Source: NCEH01 sp043195195 (GTDB taxonomy: Bacteria > Pseudomonadota > Alphaproteobacteria > Rhizobiales > Xanthobacteraceae). From it: a stretch of DNA of 64,000 bases. The position numbers and the translations under genes are program-made. The stretch is taken from NCBI RefSeq assembly GCF_043195195.1, contig NZ_JBAFWT010000020.1:1-64000 (forward strand). Direction: 5' to 3'. Shown in pieces: positions 16,289 through 24,959 of the stretch (position 1 is its first letter; each line of letters starts with the position of its first letter). The notes under the pieces are model-generated. The model was not told where the DNA came from. It did no database searches and saw nothing but the letters and a program-made list of their open reading frames with translations.

Positions 16289-17599
16289 ATGGCGACCTTG
16301 TTCGAAGCGGCAGGACTGGAGCAAGGGGCCCCGCGCCCGCTTGCGGACCGGCTGCGCCCGGAGAAGATCGCCGATGTCGTGGGCCAGGATCATCTCGTCG
16401 GGCCAGACGGCGTTCTGACCCGCATGTTGGAGGGCCGCTCCCTCGGCTCGCTCATCCTGTGGGGACCACCGGGCACCGGCAAGACCACGGTGGCGCGTCT
16501 TTTGGCCAATGCCACCGACCTCCATTTCGAGCAGATCTCAGCGATCTTCTCCGGCGTCGCAGACCTGAAAAAAGTCTTCGAGCAAGCCCGCCATCGCCGC
16601 GCGACGGGGCGGGGCACCTTGCTTTTCGTGGACGAGATCCACCGCTTCAACCGTGCGCAGCAGGACAGTTTTCTGCCCGTGATGGAGGACGGCACGGTGA
16701 CACTGGTGGGGGCGACCACCGAGAATCCGTCCTTCGAGTTGAATGCGGCGCTGCTCTCTCGGGCGCGGGTGCTGGTGTTCCGCGCGCTCGACGAAGTTGC
16801 CATCTCCCGTCTACTCTCGCGCGCGGAGGAGGTGGAGGCGCGTCTCCTACCGCTCGATCCGGAAGCGCGGGAGGCTCTGGCCCGCATGGCCGATGGGGAC
16901 GGACGCGCGGCGCTCACGCTCGCCGAAGAGGTGTGGCGCGCGGCCCGGCCGGGGGAAGTGTTCGACACTGCCGCGTTGCAGGATGTGGTGCAGCGACGTG
17001 CGCCGATCTACGACAAGAGCGAGGACGGGCACTACAATCTCATCTCCGCGCTGCATAAATCGGTGCGCGGTTCGGACCCCGACGCAACGCTCTATTATCT
17101 GGCGCGGATGCTGGATGCCGGAGAAAGCCCGCTGTTCCTGGCGCGCCGTCTGGTGCGCATGGCCGTGGAGGACATCGGCCTTGCCGATCCGCAGGCCCTG
17201 GTGGTGACCAGTGCTGCGAAGGATGCCTTTGATTTCCTGGGGTCGCCCGAGGGGGAACTGGCGCTGGCGGAAGCGGCCGTCTATCTCGCCACCGCGCCCA
17301 AGTCGAACTCGGTCTACAAGGCCTGGTCGGCCGCGATGCGGGTCGCGAAGTCCGGGGGCTCGCTGATGCCGCCCAAGCATATCCTGAATGCGCCGACCAA
17401 GCTCATGAAGGGCGAAGGCTACGGCGCAGGCTATCGCTACGATCATGATGAGCCTGACGCTTTTTCCGGTCAGAATTATTTTCCCGAGGCGCTGGGCCGG
17501 CAGAGCTTTTTCAAGCCGGTAGAACGGGGCTTCGAGCGCGAGATCAAGAAGCGCATGGATTATTGGGCGCGTCTTCGAGCCGAGCGCGGAGAGCCGTGA
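16289..17599 (+). CDS. rarA: Replication-associated recombination protein A (AAA+ ATPase)
   Basis: RarA (MgsA) is a cytoplasmic AAA+ ATPase related to clamp loaders that acts at stalled replication forks. The 436-residue product has Walker A GPPGTGKTT at residues 59-67, Walker B LLFVDEIHRF at 111-120 and sensor 1 in VGATTENPSFELN. The C-terminal tetramerisation region is typical, with YHLISALHKS-like sequence (HYNLISALHKSVRGSDPDA). It starts 22 bases after the protease gene, probably in one transcription unit. Confidence 0.95.
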   Translation: MATLFEAAGLEQGAPRPLADRLRPEKIADVVGQDHLVGPDGVLTRMLEGRSLGSLILWGPPGTGKTTVARLLANATDLHFEQISAIFSGVADLKKVFEQARHRRATGRGTLLFVDEIHRFNRAQQDSFLPVMEDGTVTLVGATTENPSFELNAALLSRARVLVFRALDEVAISRLLSRAEEVEARLLPLDPEAREALARMADGDGRAALTLAEEVWRAARPGEVFDTAALQDVVQRRAPIYDKSEDGHYNLISALHKSVRGSDPDATLYYLARMLDAGESPLFLARRLVRMAVEDIGLADPQALVVTSAAKDAFDFLGSPEGELALAEAAVYLATAPKSNSVYKAWSAAMRVAKSGGSLMPPKHILNAPTKLMKGEGYGAGYRYDHDEPDAFSGQNYFPEALGRQSFFKPVERGFEREIKKRMDYWARLRAERGEP

Positions 17600-17703
17600 G
17601 CCGAGCATCGTGCTGTGGCGCAAAAAACAGAGCCGTCGCACCTTGAAGGCGGAAGGTGGGAAGAAGATAACCAAAGCTCGTCCCTCTTCGAGCAGGTGTA
17701 TCT

Positions 17704-18090
17704 ATGGTTCCCGCAGTTCTGGTCTTCGTCGGTGCGGGCTTCGGCGGCCTGATGCGGCATCTGTTCAACATCGCCGGCATGCGCATTCTGGGAATGGTTG
17801 GCTTTCCCTACGTGACCCTGTTGGTCAACGTTCTCGGCTGCTTCCTCATGGGCGTGCTGACGATCTGGTTTTCCATGCGCATGGGGGTTTCCTGGTCCCA
17901 GCCGGTACGGCTGCTGCTGACCACCGGGGTCCTTGGCGGCTTCACCACCTTTTCCACCTTCTCGCTGGAGTTCGCGCTGCTTCTGGAGCGCGGCGCGTGG
18001 GGGTATGCGGCGACCTATGCTTGCGGCTCGTTGGTGCTGTGCCTCCTGGCCGTGATGGCCGGCATGGCTCTCATGCGTGCCATTGCGTGA
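17704..18090 (+). CDS. crcB: Fluoride channel CrcB/Fluc
   Basis: CrcB is a dimeric membrane channel that exports fluoride. The 128-residue product has four hydrophobic segments, the GxxGGLMRH motif near residue 15, NVLGCFLMG around residue 43 and GFTTFSTFS around residue 79, which lines the fluoride pathway. The ATG is separated from rarA by 104 bases. No fluoride-riboswitch sequence is recognisable in that gap. Downstream is the pseudouridine synthase gene, an arrangement shared by many rhizobia. Confidence 0.94.
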   Translation: MVPAVLVFVGAGFGGLMRHLFNIAGMRILGMVGFPYVTLLVNVLGCFLMGVLTIWFSMRMGVSWSQPVRLLLTTGVLGGFTTFSTFSLEFALLLERGAWGYAATYACGSLVLCLLAVMAGMALMRAIA

Positions 18091-18151
18091 CATAGCGGCA
18101 CGGGACGCGTAAATCTGCGCGCCAGTTCCGACCGTTGCGAGGATGTGACCC

Positions 18152-19225
18152 ATGGCGGTCGAGGTAAAGCAGGTAAGTGCGGACGAGGCGGGAATGCGCC
18201 TTGATCGCTGGTTCAAGGCGCATTTTCCGGATCTTTCGTTCGGCCACCTTCAAAAGCTGGTGCGCACCGGCCAGGTGCGCGTCGATGGCGGACGCGCGAA
18301 GACATCGACCCGACTCGATCCGGGCCAGAGCGTGCGCATCCCGCCTCTGGGTGTGGATGCAGATGGGGTCGAGCCGGTGGATGCGGCTGATGAGGCGGCG
18401 CGGGCCACCGCAACAGGTGGCGAGGCGGGTGAACGCCCGGCCGCGCCGCGTGGGGTTGTGGCTGCTGCAGCCCGACGCGAGAACGAAGATCTGACCGCCC
18501 TCAAGGCGATGATCCTCTATGAGGACAAGGATGTGATGGTGCTCAACAAGCCCATGGGCCTCGCGGTCCAAGGCGGGTCGGGCACCTATCGCCATATCGA
18601 CGGCATGCTTGATTCCATGCGCGACCGCGATGGACAGAAGCCGCGCCTCGTCCACCGCATCGACAAGGACACCGCCGGCTGCCTGCTGATCGCCAAGACC
18701 CGTCTGGCTGCGTCGATCCTCACCAAGAGTTTCCGCTCGCGCGAGGCGCGCAAGATCTATTGGGCGCTGGTTCCCGGCGTGCCCAAGCCCCGGCAGGGCC
18801 GCATCTCCACCTATCTTACCCGCGAGGAGAGCGAGGAGCGCATGCGCGTCGCCCGCCACGGCGAGGATGATGCGAGCCACGCGCTCACCTATTATGCCGT
18901 CGTGGACCAGGCGGCGCAGAAGATGTCCTGGCTGTCGCTGAAGCCGGTGACGGGTCGTACCCACCAGTTGCGCGCCCACATGGCCCATATCGGCCATCCC
19001 ATCGTCGGCGATCCTAAATATTTCAACATCGAGAATTGGGAGTTTCCCGGCGGCATGCAGAACAAGCTGCACCTGCTGGCGCGCCGCATCGTCATTCCCC
19101 ATCCGCGTGGCACCGGCGTGATCGATGTGTCGGCTCCGCTGCCGCCGCACATGGCTCAGTCCTGGGCGGTGCTGGGGCTCGACGCGACGCAATACGACCC
19201 GATTCTGGAAGCGCCGGAATCCTGA
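18152..19225 (+). CDS. RluC/RluD-type 23S rRNA pseudouridine synthase
   Basis: This RluA-family enzyme converts uridines in 23S rRNA to pseudouridine. The 357-residue product has an N-terminal S4 RNA-binding domain (about 15-70), a variable Ala/Glu-rich linker (70-110) and the catalytic domain. The catalytic Asp171 lies in VHRIDKDTAGCLL, and GRTHQLRAHMAHIGHPIVGD is present near residue 275. RluC is the likeliest subfamily from its neighbours, but the target site cannot be read from sequence. Confidence 0.9.
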   Translation: MAVEVKQVSADEAGMRLDRWFKAHFPDLSFGHLQKLVRTGQVRVDGGRAKTSTRLDPGQSVRIPPLGVDADGVEPVDAADEAARATATGGEAGERPAAPRGVVAAAARRENEDLTALKAMILYEDKDVMVLNKPMGLAVQGGSGTYRHIDGMLDSMRDRDGQKPRLVHRIDKDTAGCLLIAKTRLAASILTKSFRSREARKIYWALVPGVPKPRQGRISTYLTREESEERMRVARHGEDDASHALTYYAVVDQAAQKMSWLSLKPVTGRTHQLRAHMAHIGHPIVGDPKYFNIENWEFPGGMQNKLHLLARRIVIPHPRGTGVIDVSAPLPPHMAQSWAVLGLDATQYDPILEAPES

Positions 19226-19359
19226 AGTGGGTCAGGCGCTTCGCCCGCCCCGCGACGCCCTCCGCCCCGCCGTCCAGGCCGGGCAGGTTTCCCCTGCTGA
19301 CGAACCGCGCTACAGGGATGCTCGGGGGCGAATCATCCAACCACCTATGGAGGTGATGC

Positions 19360-20040
19360 ATGAGCCGACAGCCAGACGCGTGTCCGGGCTGCGGAGCGCC
19401 GACGCATCCCCACGCGATCGAATGCGCCGAATGCGGCACTGTCCTGCCGCATCGTCAGTCGATGCTGCCCTTGATTGTCGGGGTCTGCGGGATTCTGGTG
19501 GCGATCCTGGCGGGTGCTGGCGTGTGGATTCTGCTCAGCCCGACGCACGAGGAGCCGGCGCAGCAGGCGGCCGTCGCACCGTCCGCCGCGCCTGCCATGC
19601 CTGCGCCCCCAGCACCAACCGGCGCACCACAGCCGACATCGTCTGATCTCATGCCGCCCGTATCCTCCGGGTTGGTCGCGCCTTCGCTCACCCCGCCGGC
19701 AGCACCGCCACCCTCGGACGCGCCGGCGGAACTGCCGACGCTGCGCCCCGGGGTGGCCGTTCCGGCGGTCGACGAACCGACACGGCGCGCCTTCGCCAAG
19801 ACCACCCAGGACAATTTTGTTCAGAACGGGCTCGACCTCCAGGTCACGACCACTGGGCCGGAGGCGACGATTATCGCCATCAAGTTCAATTTTCCCGCCA
19901 AGACCGCGGTGGAACTCATCGCCTCCGGCCCTTTCCCGCGGCAATGCAAGCAGCGGGGATTCAAGACCATTCAATTCTCCGATCCAAATGCCATATCCTG
20001 GACCTATGACGTCGAAACCGACAAGCTGACCCAGAAATGA
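19360..20040 (+). CDS. Zinc-ribbon, single-pass membrane protein of unknown function
   Basis: I do not recognise this family. The 226-residue product starts after a good GGAGGTG site. Its layout is an N-terminal zinc ribbon (CPGC, ten residues, then CAEC, at about 8-25), a transmembrane helix (about 34-58), a proline/alanine-rich linker of roughly 75 residues, and a small folded C-terminal domain (about 135-226). That layout suggests a cytoplasmic metal-binding head, one membrane span and a periplasmic domain. It lies between the pseudouridine synthase and the HAD gene, and overlaps the latter by four bases (ATGA), so the two are probably translated together. The function is unknown. Confidence 0.8.
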   Translation: MSRQPDACPGCGAPTHPHAIECAECGTVLPHRQSMLPLIVGVCGILVAILAGAGVWILLSPTHEEPAQQAAVAPSAAPAMPAPPAPTGAPQPTSSDLMPPVSSGLVAPSLTPPAAPPPSDAPAELPTLRPGVAVPAVDEPTRRAFAKTTQDNFVQNGLDLQVTTTGPEATIIAIKFNFPAKTAVELIASGPFPRQCKQRGFKTIQFSDPNAISWTYDVETDKLTQK

Positions 20041-20744
20041 CCACCGACATCCCCGTGTCCGCCTTGGTCCTATTCGATTGCGACGGCACGCTGGTGGACA
20101 GCCAGCACGCCATCGTGGAGGCGATGTGTGCTGCCTATGAGACGTGCGGCGTGGTGCCGCCCACCCGGGAGGAGATACTGTCCGTGGTGGGACTTTCGCT
20201 GCCCGAAACCTTCGCCGTGCTGTCGAATGGTGTGGCGGATTTTCCCGTGGGTGCGCTCGAAGCGGCCTATCGCATGACCTATCGGGCGCAGCGCGAGGCC
20301 GCCCCGCCCGAACCGCTCTATCCCGGCGCGCGTGAGACGCTTGAAGCGCTGCTCGCGCGGGCCGACCTGCAATTGGGCATGGTGACGGGCAAGGCGCGGC
20401 GTGGCGTGCGCCGCGTTCTGACCGGGCACGCGATGGAGGGCTGGTTCTCAACCATCCAGACTGCCGACGATGCGCCCTCGAAGCCTCACCCCGGCATGGT
20501 GCTCCAGGCGATGGCCGAGGCTGGGGCCGTCCCGGCCTGCACCGTGGTCGTGGGCGACACCACCTATGACATGCAGATGGCCAAGGCAGCTGGCGCTTTC
20601 GCCATCGGCGTCTGTTGGGGCTATCATGATCGCGCCGCCCTGACCGAGGCCGGCGCCGATCTGATGGTCGAGCGGTTCGAGGATCTTCCCCCGGCCATCG
20701 AAACCCTTTTCGGTCGCCTCCCGGCCCCGAGCCCGGCAGCCTGA
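20037..20744 (+). CDS. HAD-superfamily hydrolase, phosphoglycolate phosphatase-like
   Basis: This is a cytoplasmic haloacid-dehalogenase-type phosphatase of the HAD-IA group. The 235-residue product has motif I FDCDGTLVDS with Asp14 and Asp16, motif II in MVTGKARRG, and motifs III/IV in KPHPGMVLQAM and VGDTTYDMQMA. The cap domain is alpha-helical. The substrate is unknown; phosphoglycolate or another phosphosugar is possible by family. The gene is coupled to the zinc-ribbon gene by an ATGA overlap and followed by the ATP12 gene after 18 bases. Confidence 0.88.
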   Translation: MTTDIPVSALVLFDCDGTLVDSQHAIVEAMCAAYETCGVVPPTREEILSVVGLSLPETFAVLSNGVADFPVGALEAAYRMTYRAQREAAPPEPLYPGARETLEALLARADLQLGMVTGKARRGVRRVLTGHAMEGWFSTIQTADDAPSKPHPGMVLQAMAEAGAVPACTVVVGDTTYDMQMAKAAGAFAIGVCWGYHDRAALTEAGADLMVERFEDLPPAIETLFGRLPAPSPAA

Positions 20745-20762
20745 ATCAGACGAGACCTTCAC

Positions 20763-21533
20763 ATGCGCGATCTATTGGAAGGCATCGAGCCCAGCGGCAT
20801 CGACCCGGCCGAATCCGTGCGCGCCGCCCAGCGGACCGCTTTGCCGAAACGCTTCTATAAGGCTGCCAGCGTCGGCACCGACGAGGAGGGCTTCACCATC
20901 CTTCTGGATGGCCGTCCCGTACGCACGCCGGCACGCGGCATCCTGCGCCTGCCGACCCGCGCCCTCGCGGAGGCGGTCGCGGCGGAATGGGAGGCCCAGG
21001 TCGAGCAAATCAATCCCCACGCCATGCCGCTGACCCGTCTGGTCAACGTCGTGCTGGATGGCGTGATGCGCGATCCCTCAGCCTCGGCGGCCGAGGTGGT
21101 GAGCTATGCCGGCACCGATCTGCTGTGCTATCGCGCCGATGGCCCCGCGCGGCTGGAAGCATTGCAGGCGCAGGCGTGGGACCCGGTCCTGAATTGGTTT
21201 CGCGATCAACACGGCGCCCGTTTCTTCCTCAGCACCGGGGTGCGCCATGTGCAGCAACCCGAGGAGACGCTGGCGCGCATCGCCGCTCTGGTCCCGAACG
21301 AGCCGTTCCGCCTTGCCGCCGTCACCTCCATGACCGGCCTCACCGGCTCCGCCTTGCTGGCGCTTGCGGTGGCGCACGGCGCCATCGATGCCGAGGCGGC
21401 ATGGGCCGCCGCCCATGTGGATGAGGATTGGAACCGCGCCCAATGGGGCGAGGATGAACTCGCGGCCGCCCGCCATGCCGCCCGAAAGGTGGAGATGGAC
21501 GCCGCCGCCCGCTTGCTCGCGCTGCTGGACTGA
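20763..21533 (+). CDS. ATP12-family F1-ATPase assembly chaperone
   Basis: ATP12 (ATPAF2) proteins assist assembly of the F1 sector by binding the alpha subunit. They occur in mitochondria and alphaproteobacteria. The 256-residue product contains the characteristic KRFYKAASVGTDEEGFTILL and GRPVRTPARGILRLPT near the N-terminus, EWEAQVEQINPHAMPLTRL, and WGEDELAAARHAARKVEMDA near the C-terminus. It closes a plus-strand housekeeping block and is convergent with the TPR gene, with only 8 bases between the stops. Confidence 0.92.
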   Translation: MRDLLEGIEPSGIDPAESVRAAQRTALPKRFYKAASVGTDEEGFTILLDGRPVRTPARGILRLPTRALAEAVAAEWEAQVEQINPHAMPLTRLVNVVLDGVMRDPSASAAEVVSYAGTDLLCYRADGPARLEALQAQAWDPVLNWFRDQHGARFFLSTGVRHVQQPEETLARIAALVPNEPFRLAAVTSMTGLTGSALLALAVAHGAIDAEAAWAAAHVDEDWNRAQWGEDELAAARHAARKVEMDAAARLLALLD

Positions 21534-21541
21534 GGCCCGAG

Positions 21542-23521
21542 TTAGTCGCGCGCGGCGATCCGCCGGCCCACGTCTTTCGCCATGCGGGCGAATACCGAAT
21601 CCCACTCGCCCGGCGTGTCCTGGCGAAACAGTCGGACAGTCGGATACCAGGGCGTATCCTCGCGCGAAGCGAGCCAGCGCCAGTCACACCCCGCGATCAG
21701 CGGCAGCAGGGCAGGGCGACCCAGCGCACCGGCCAGATGAACCATGGCGGTGTCGCAGGAAATCACCAGATCGCAGGCGGCGAGGATGGCGGCACTGTCG
21801 AGGAAAGCCTCTCCCTGCGGGTCCAAGCCCTCCGGCCGCTCCACCGCAAACGGCAGGAGGTCCGCGTGCTCCTCTTCCCCTGATCCCTTCTGCAGCGAGA
21901 TGAGGCGCACGCCGTCCAGCGCCGCGATGGGCGCGAGAGCTGCGAGCGGAAAAGCGCGGCTCATGCCCGCCTCGCCCTTGGGATTGCCGGCAAAGGCGAC
22001 CGCGATCTTGAACCCGGCCTCGCCGAGTTTTTGGTTCCAGGCTTCGATGCGCGCGGGCTGTGCCCTGAGATAGGGCGCAAAAGGGGGCAGGGTCTGAGGC
22101 GTGAGGTGCAGGAGGTGCGGCACGCTCATGAGGGGCGCCCAGCGGGCGGGTTCGCGCAGGGCCGTTGCCTGCTCGATGCTCATCACGCCGGCAATCCCCT
22201 CGATCGTCGAGAGGAGCGGTAGCATTTCAGTCGGTGCGGCAAGCGCCACGCGATGGCCGAGGCGGGCCAGCAGCGGCGCGAAGCGGGCGAACTGGATGAT
22301 GTCGCCGCGCCCCTGCTCGGCCTGGAGCACGAGGAGGCTCTTCGGGTCCGGCTTGTCGCCGGTCCAGCGGGGATAGGGAAACTCGGCATAGCCCTTGTGG
22401 CGCAATTCGTTGCGCCGTTCAAACAGAGGCAAGCCGCGCATCCAGTCGCCACTGCGCAGGCGCGCGGTGGCAAGCAGGAAGGCCACTTCCGGATGTGGCG
22501 TCGCGGCCTGCGCCAGGGCTTCGAGATCGCGACGGCCCACGTCCAGCTGGCCGAGGTCCATGTGCAGTTGGGCGCGCAGGATGTGCGCGCGGATGAAGCC
22601 GGGGTCCCGGGCGAGCGCGCGGTCGAGATCCGCGAGGGCTTCGATGTGACGTCCGACGGTGGAGAACAGCAGCGCGCGGGTATAGAGGATATCCGCCCGG
22701 TCGGGGGCCAATTCCGCAGCGCGCGCGGCGCTCTCGACCCCCTCGGCGAAGCGTCGCAGGTCGAGCAGGACGCTGGCACGATTGGCATGCGCCTGCGCGG
22801 CATTCGGATCCAGACCGAGCGCGCGGTCCAGCAGATCAAGCGCCTCTTGAGGTCGATCCAGATGGCGCAGCACGAGGGCGGCGTTGGAGAGGGCTCCGAC
22901 ATTGTCCGGCTCGGCCGCAAGCACGGTCTCGAAGGCGCCAAGGGCTGGAGCGTAGCGCAAGAGCGCGCTCAGCGAGACGCCGCGGTTGAGATGGGCCGCG
23001 ATCAGGTCAGGGACCATGGCGAGCGCAGTATCGAAGGATTTGATCGCGTCCTCGTGCCGCTCCATTTCCTGAAGCACGGCACCGCGATTGAGCCAGCCCT
23101 CCGGACGGCGCGGCGCGAGTCGCAGGGATTCGTCATAGGCCCGCAAGGCCTCGGTGCGGCGCCCGAGGGTTGCCAGCAGGCCGGCGCGGCTGTCCCAGGC
23201 GTCGGGATTTCCTGGCGCAAGGGCGATCGCGCGGTCATAGGCGGCAAGCGCCTCCGGCAGGCGCCCGAGCCGCTCCAGAGCAAGCCCCATCAGATCGAAC
23301 GCCCGTCCGTCCTGCGGCGCGGCGGCGGTCGCGGCGGCAAGCAGGCGCGCGCCCTCCTGAAGCCGACCCTGCTGGCACTGCAACCGCCCGAGGCGGAACA
23401 GCGCCTCGCCATCTTGGGGCGCGGCGCGCAGATACGCGTCATAAAGCGGTGTCGCCTCGTCGAGCCGGCCGGTCTCGTGGAGGGCGATGGCCTGTTCAAG
23501 GAGGGAGGGAGATGCGGGCAT
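21542..23521 (-). CDS. TPR protein with C-terminal glycosyltransferase-like domain
   Basis: The 659-residue product begins MPASPSLLEQAIALHETGRL and consists of about ten tetratricopeptide repeats (residues 1 to about 350), then a roughly 300-residue domain. That domain resembles GT9/GT41-type glycosyltransferases, with LLVLQAEQGRGDIIQFARF and ACDLVISCDTAMVHLAGALG near the end. Such proteins are common in alphaproteobacteria and are thought to modify or sense sugars, but no acceptor is known here. The frame is open to 23560, and that upstream Met is an alternative start. The gene stands alone, divergent from the MscS channel gene. Confidence 0.85.
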   Translation of the reverse strand: MPASPSLLEQAIALHETGRLDEATPLYDAYLRAAPQDGEALFRLGRLQCQQGRLQEGARLLAAATAAAPQDGRAFDLMGLALERLGRLPEALAAYDRAIALAPGNPDAWDSRAGLLATLGRRTEALRAYDESLRLAPRRPEGWLNRGAVLQEMERHEDAIKSFDTALAMVPDLIAAHLNRGVSLSALLRYAPALGAFETVLAAEPDNVGALSNAALVLRHLDRPQEALDLLDRALGLDPNAAQAHANRASVLLDLRRFAEGVESAARAAELAPDRADILYTRALLFSTVGRHIEALADLDRALARDPGFIRAHILRAQLHMDLGQLDVGRRDLEALAQAATPHPEVAFLLATARLRSGDWMRGLPLFERRNELRHKGYAEFPYPRWTGDKPDPKSLLVLQAEQGRGDIIQFARFAPLLARLGHRVALAAPTEMLPLLSTIEGIAGVMSIEQATALREPARWAPLMSVPHLLHLTPQTLPPFAPYLRAQPARIEAWNQKLGEAGFKIAVAFAGNPKGEAGMSRAFPLAALAPIAALDGVRLISLQKGSGEEEHADLLPFAVERPEGLDPQGEAFLDSAAILAACDLVISCDTAMVHLAGALGRPALLPLIAGCDWRWLASREDTPWYPTVRLFRQDTPGEWDSVFARMAKDVGRRIAARD

Positions 23522-23661
23522 GATCCAACGCTGTCGATAAGGGAGCGGCACCATATTCATTCGGGCCGCGCGCCGGAACCCCGGATGCGGACACGCGAAC
23601 TTATTGCGCCCTGCCGCGTTTGCCTTTTCAATCCCCGGACATGAGAGCGAGGCCTAAGGCG

Positions 23662-24456
23662 ATGGATATCGATACCGAACACCTGGGCGACGTGGCTGTG
23701 GTCTATGGGCTCAACGTGCTCTATGCGCTGATCCTCCTGGCCGTCGGCTGGTGGATCGCCCGGAGCGTCGAGCGCCTCCTGATGCGCGGCCTCTCCGCCA
23801 CGGGGCGTATCGACGTGACGGTCGCGAGCTTCCTTGCCAGCCTGGCCAAATATGCGGTCCTGGTGTTCGTGCTGGTGGCGGTGTTGCAGCGCTTCGGAAT
23901 TCAGACCACCAGCATCATCGCCGTGCTGGGCGCCGCCTCCTTGGCTGTCGGCTTGGCCCTGCAGGGCACCTTGTCCAACATGGCCGCAGGCGTGATGCTG
24001 CTGATGTTCCGTCCGTTCCGCGTCGGCGACGACGTGGAGGTCGCGGGCAAGGCAGGCACGGTACGCGCGCTGACCTTGTTCACCAGCGAACTTGCCGGCG
24101 CGGGCAATGTGCAGATCCTGATCCCCAACGGGCAGGTCTGGGGCGCGGCGATTATCAACAAATCCACCTATCCCGCAGGCAACAGCGCGGTCAGCGTGGC
24201 GCTGGAGGTCGCGACCAGCGTTGATGTGGACGATGTGCGAGCAAAGGCTCTGGCGTTCCTGAAGGGTGATCCCCGGGTGATCCAGAGCCCGGAGCCGAGC
24301 GCAACCTTAGGCAAGCTCGGCTACGACCGCATCGAGCTGACCATTGCGGCGACAACGACGCCCGCCCATGCCGCAGGGGTGAAGCAGGATCTGCTGGAGC
24401 TGCTGCGGCCCCTGCTCTATGCGCCGGCGGAAAAGCCGGCGCTGGTTTCGCCCTAG
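23662..24456 (+). CDS. Small-conductance mechanosensitive channel (MscS family)
   Basis: MscS channels open under membrane tension to release solutes after osmotic downshock. The 264-residue product has three hydrophobic segments. The pore helix carries the Gly/Ala-rich pattern LGAASLAVGLALQGTLSNMA, and the beta domain motif FRPFRVGDDVEVAGKAGTVR follows. A C-terminal mixed alpha/beta domain closes it. Two in-frame Mets lie upstream (23620, 23641); the Met at 23662 has TAAGGC before it and a plausible N-terminus. No operon partner is apparent. Confidence 0.92.
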   Translation: MDIDTEHLGDVAVVYGLNVLYALILLAVGWWIARSVERLLMRGLSATGRIDVTVASFLASLAKYAVLVFVLVAVLQRFGIQTTSIIAVLGAASLAVGLALQGTLSNMAAGVMLLMFRPFRVGDDVEVAGKAGTVRALTLFTSELAGAGNVQILIPNGQVWGAAIINKSTYPAGNSAVSVALEVATSVDVDDVRAKALAFLKGDPRVIQSPEPSATLGKLGYDRIELTIAATTTPAHAAGVKQDLLELLRPLLYAPAEKPALVSP

Positions 24457-24478
24457 CCGGCCTGTGGGAGGGCGCGAA

Positions 24479-24841
24479 ATGACCGGCGACGATATCCGCG
24501 ACGTGTTCGCCCCCTTCGGACCGGTGCAGGTGCGCCGCATGTTCGGTGGCGCCGGCATCTATGCGGACGATGCCATGTTCGCCCTGGAAGCCGGGGGCGA
24601 GCTCTACCTCAAGGCGGATCCGGCCTTTGCTCGGGATCTTGAAGCGCGCGGCTCCGTGCCCTTCAGCTACGAGGCGAAAGGAAAGCGCACGATCATGTCC
24701 TATTGGAAAGTGCCCGAAGCGGCGCTTGACGATGGCGAGGATCTCGCAGACCTCGCAAGCAGGGCCCTTGAGATCGCCCGTGCGGCCCGCAGGGCGCGTC
24801 CGCCGGCCAATCGCCGCCGTGCGCTTGCCGCAAAAGCCTAG
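24479..24841 (+). CDS. TfoX/Sxy N-terminal domain protein
   Basis: The 120-residue product matches the TfoX N-terminal domain: VFAPFGPVQVRRMFGGAGIY, then LYLKADPAFARDLEARG, then PFSYEAKGKRTIMSYWKVPE. In gammaproteobacteria TfoX/Sxy controls competence with CRP, but single-domain alphaproteobacterial versions have no demonstrated role. The C-terminus is an Arg/Ala-rich tail. It starts 22 bases after the MscS gene with GGGAGGGCG upstream of the ATG. Confidence 0.85.
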   Translation: MTGDDIRDVFAPFGPVQVRRMFGGAGIYADDAMFALEAGGELYLKADPAFARDLEARGSVPFSYEAKGKRTIMSYWKVPEAALDDGEDLADLASRALEIARAARRARPPANRRRALAAKA

Positions 24842-24919
24842 CGCAGGGATCGCCCAACGCCGGGGCTGAACCCGGCCTGTCACACGCGCGCGCCGGCGCT
24901 CGGGCCATGAAGAGAGTGG

Positions 24920-24953
24920 AAAAGCGGGGCGGGATCGGGCCGATCCGCGCCCC
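24920..24953 (-). terminator. Intrinsic terminator of the RNA helicase gene
   Basis: On the minus strand a GGGGCGCGGATCGG arm pairs with CCGATCCCGCCCC with one bulged base, followed by GCTTTTCC. It begins 6 bases after the helicase stop codon. The 13-pair stem and T run make a convincing rho-independent terminator. Confidence 0.75.
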
Positions 24954-24959
24954 GGCATT

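Noticed and set aside
17600..17703. Fluoride riboswitch before crcB
   Set aside because: The gap is short and lacks the conserved crcB-motif core sequences; nothing beyond a GC-rich stretch is seen.
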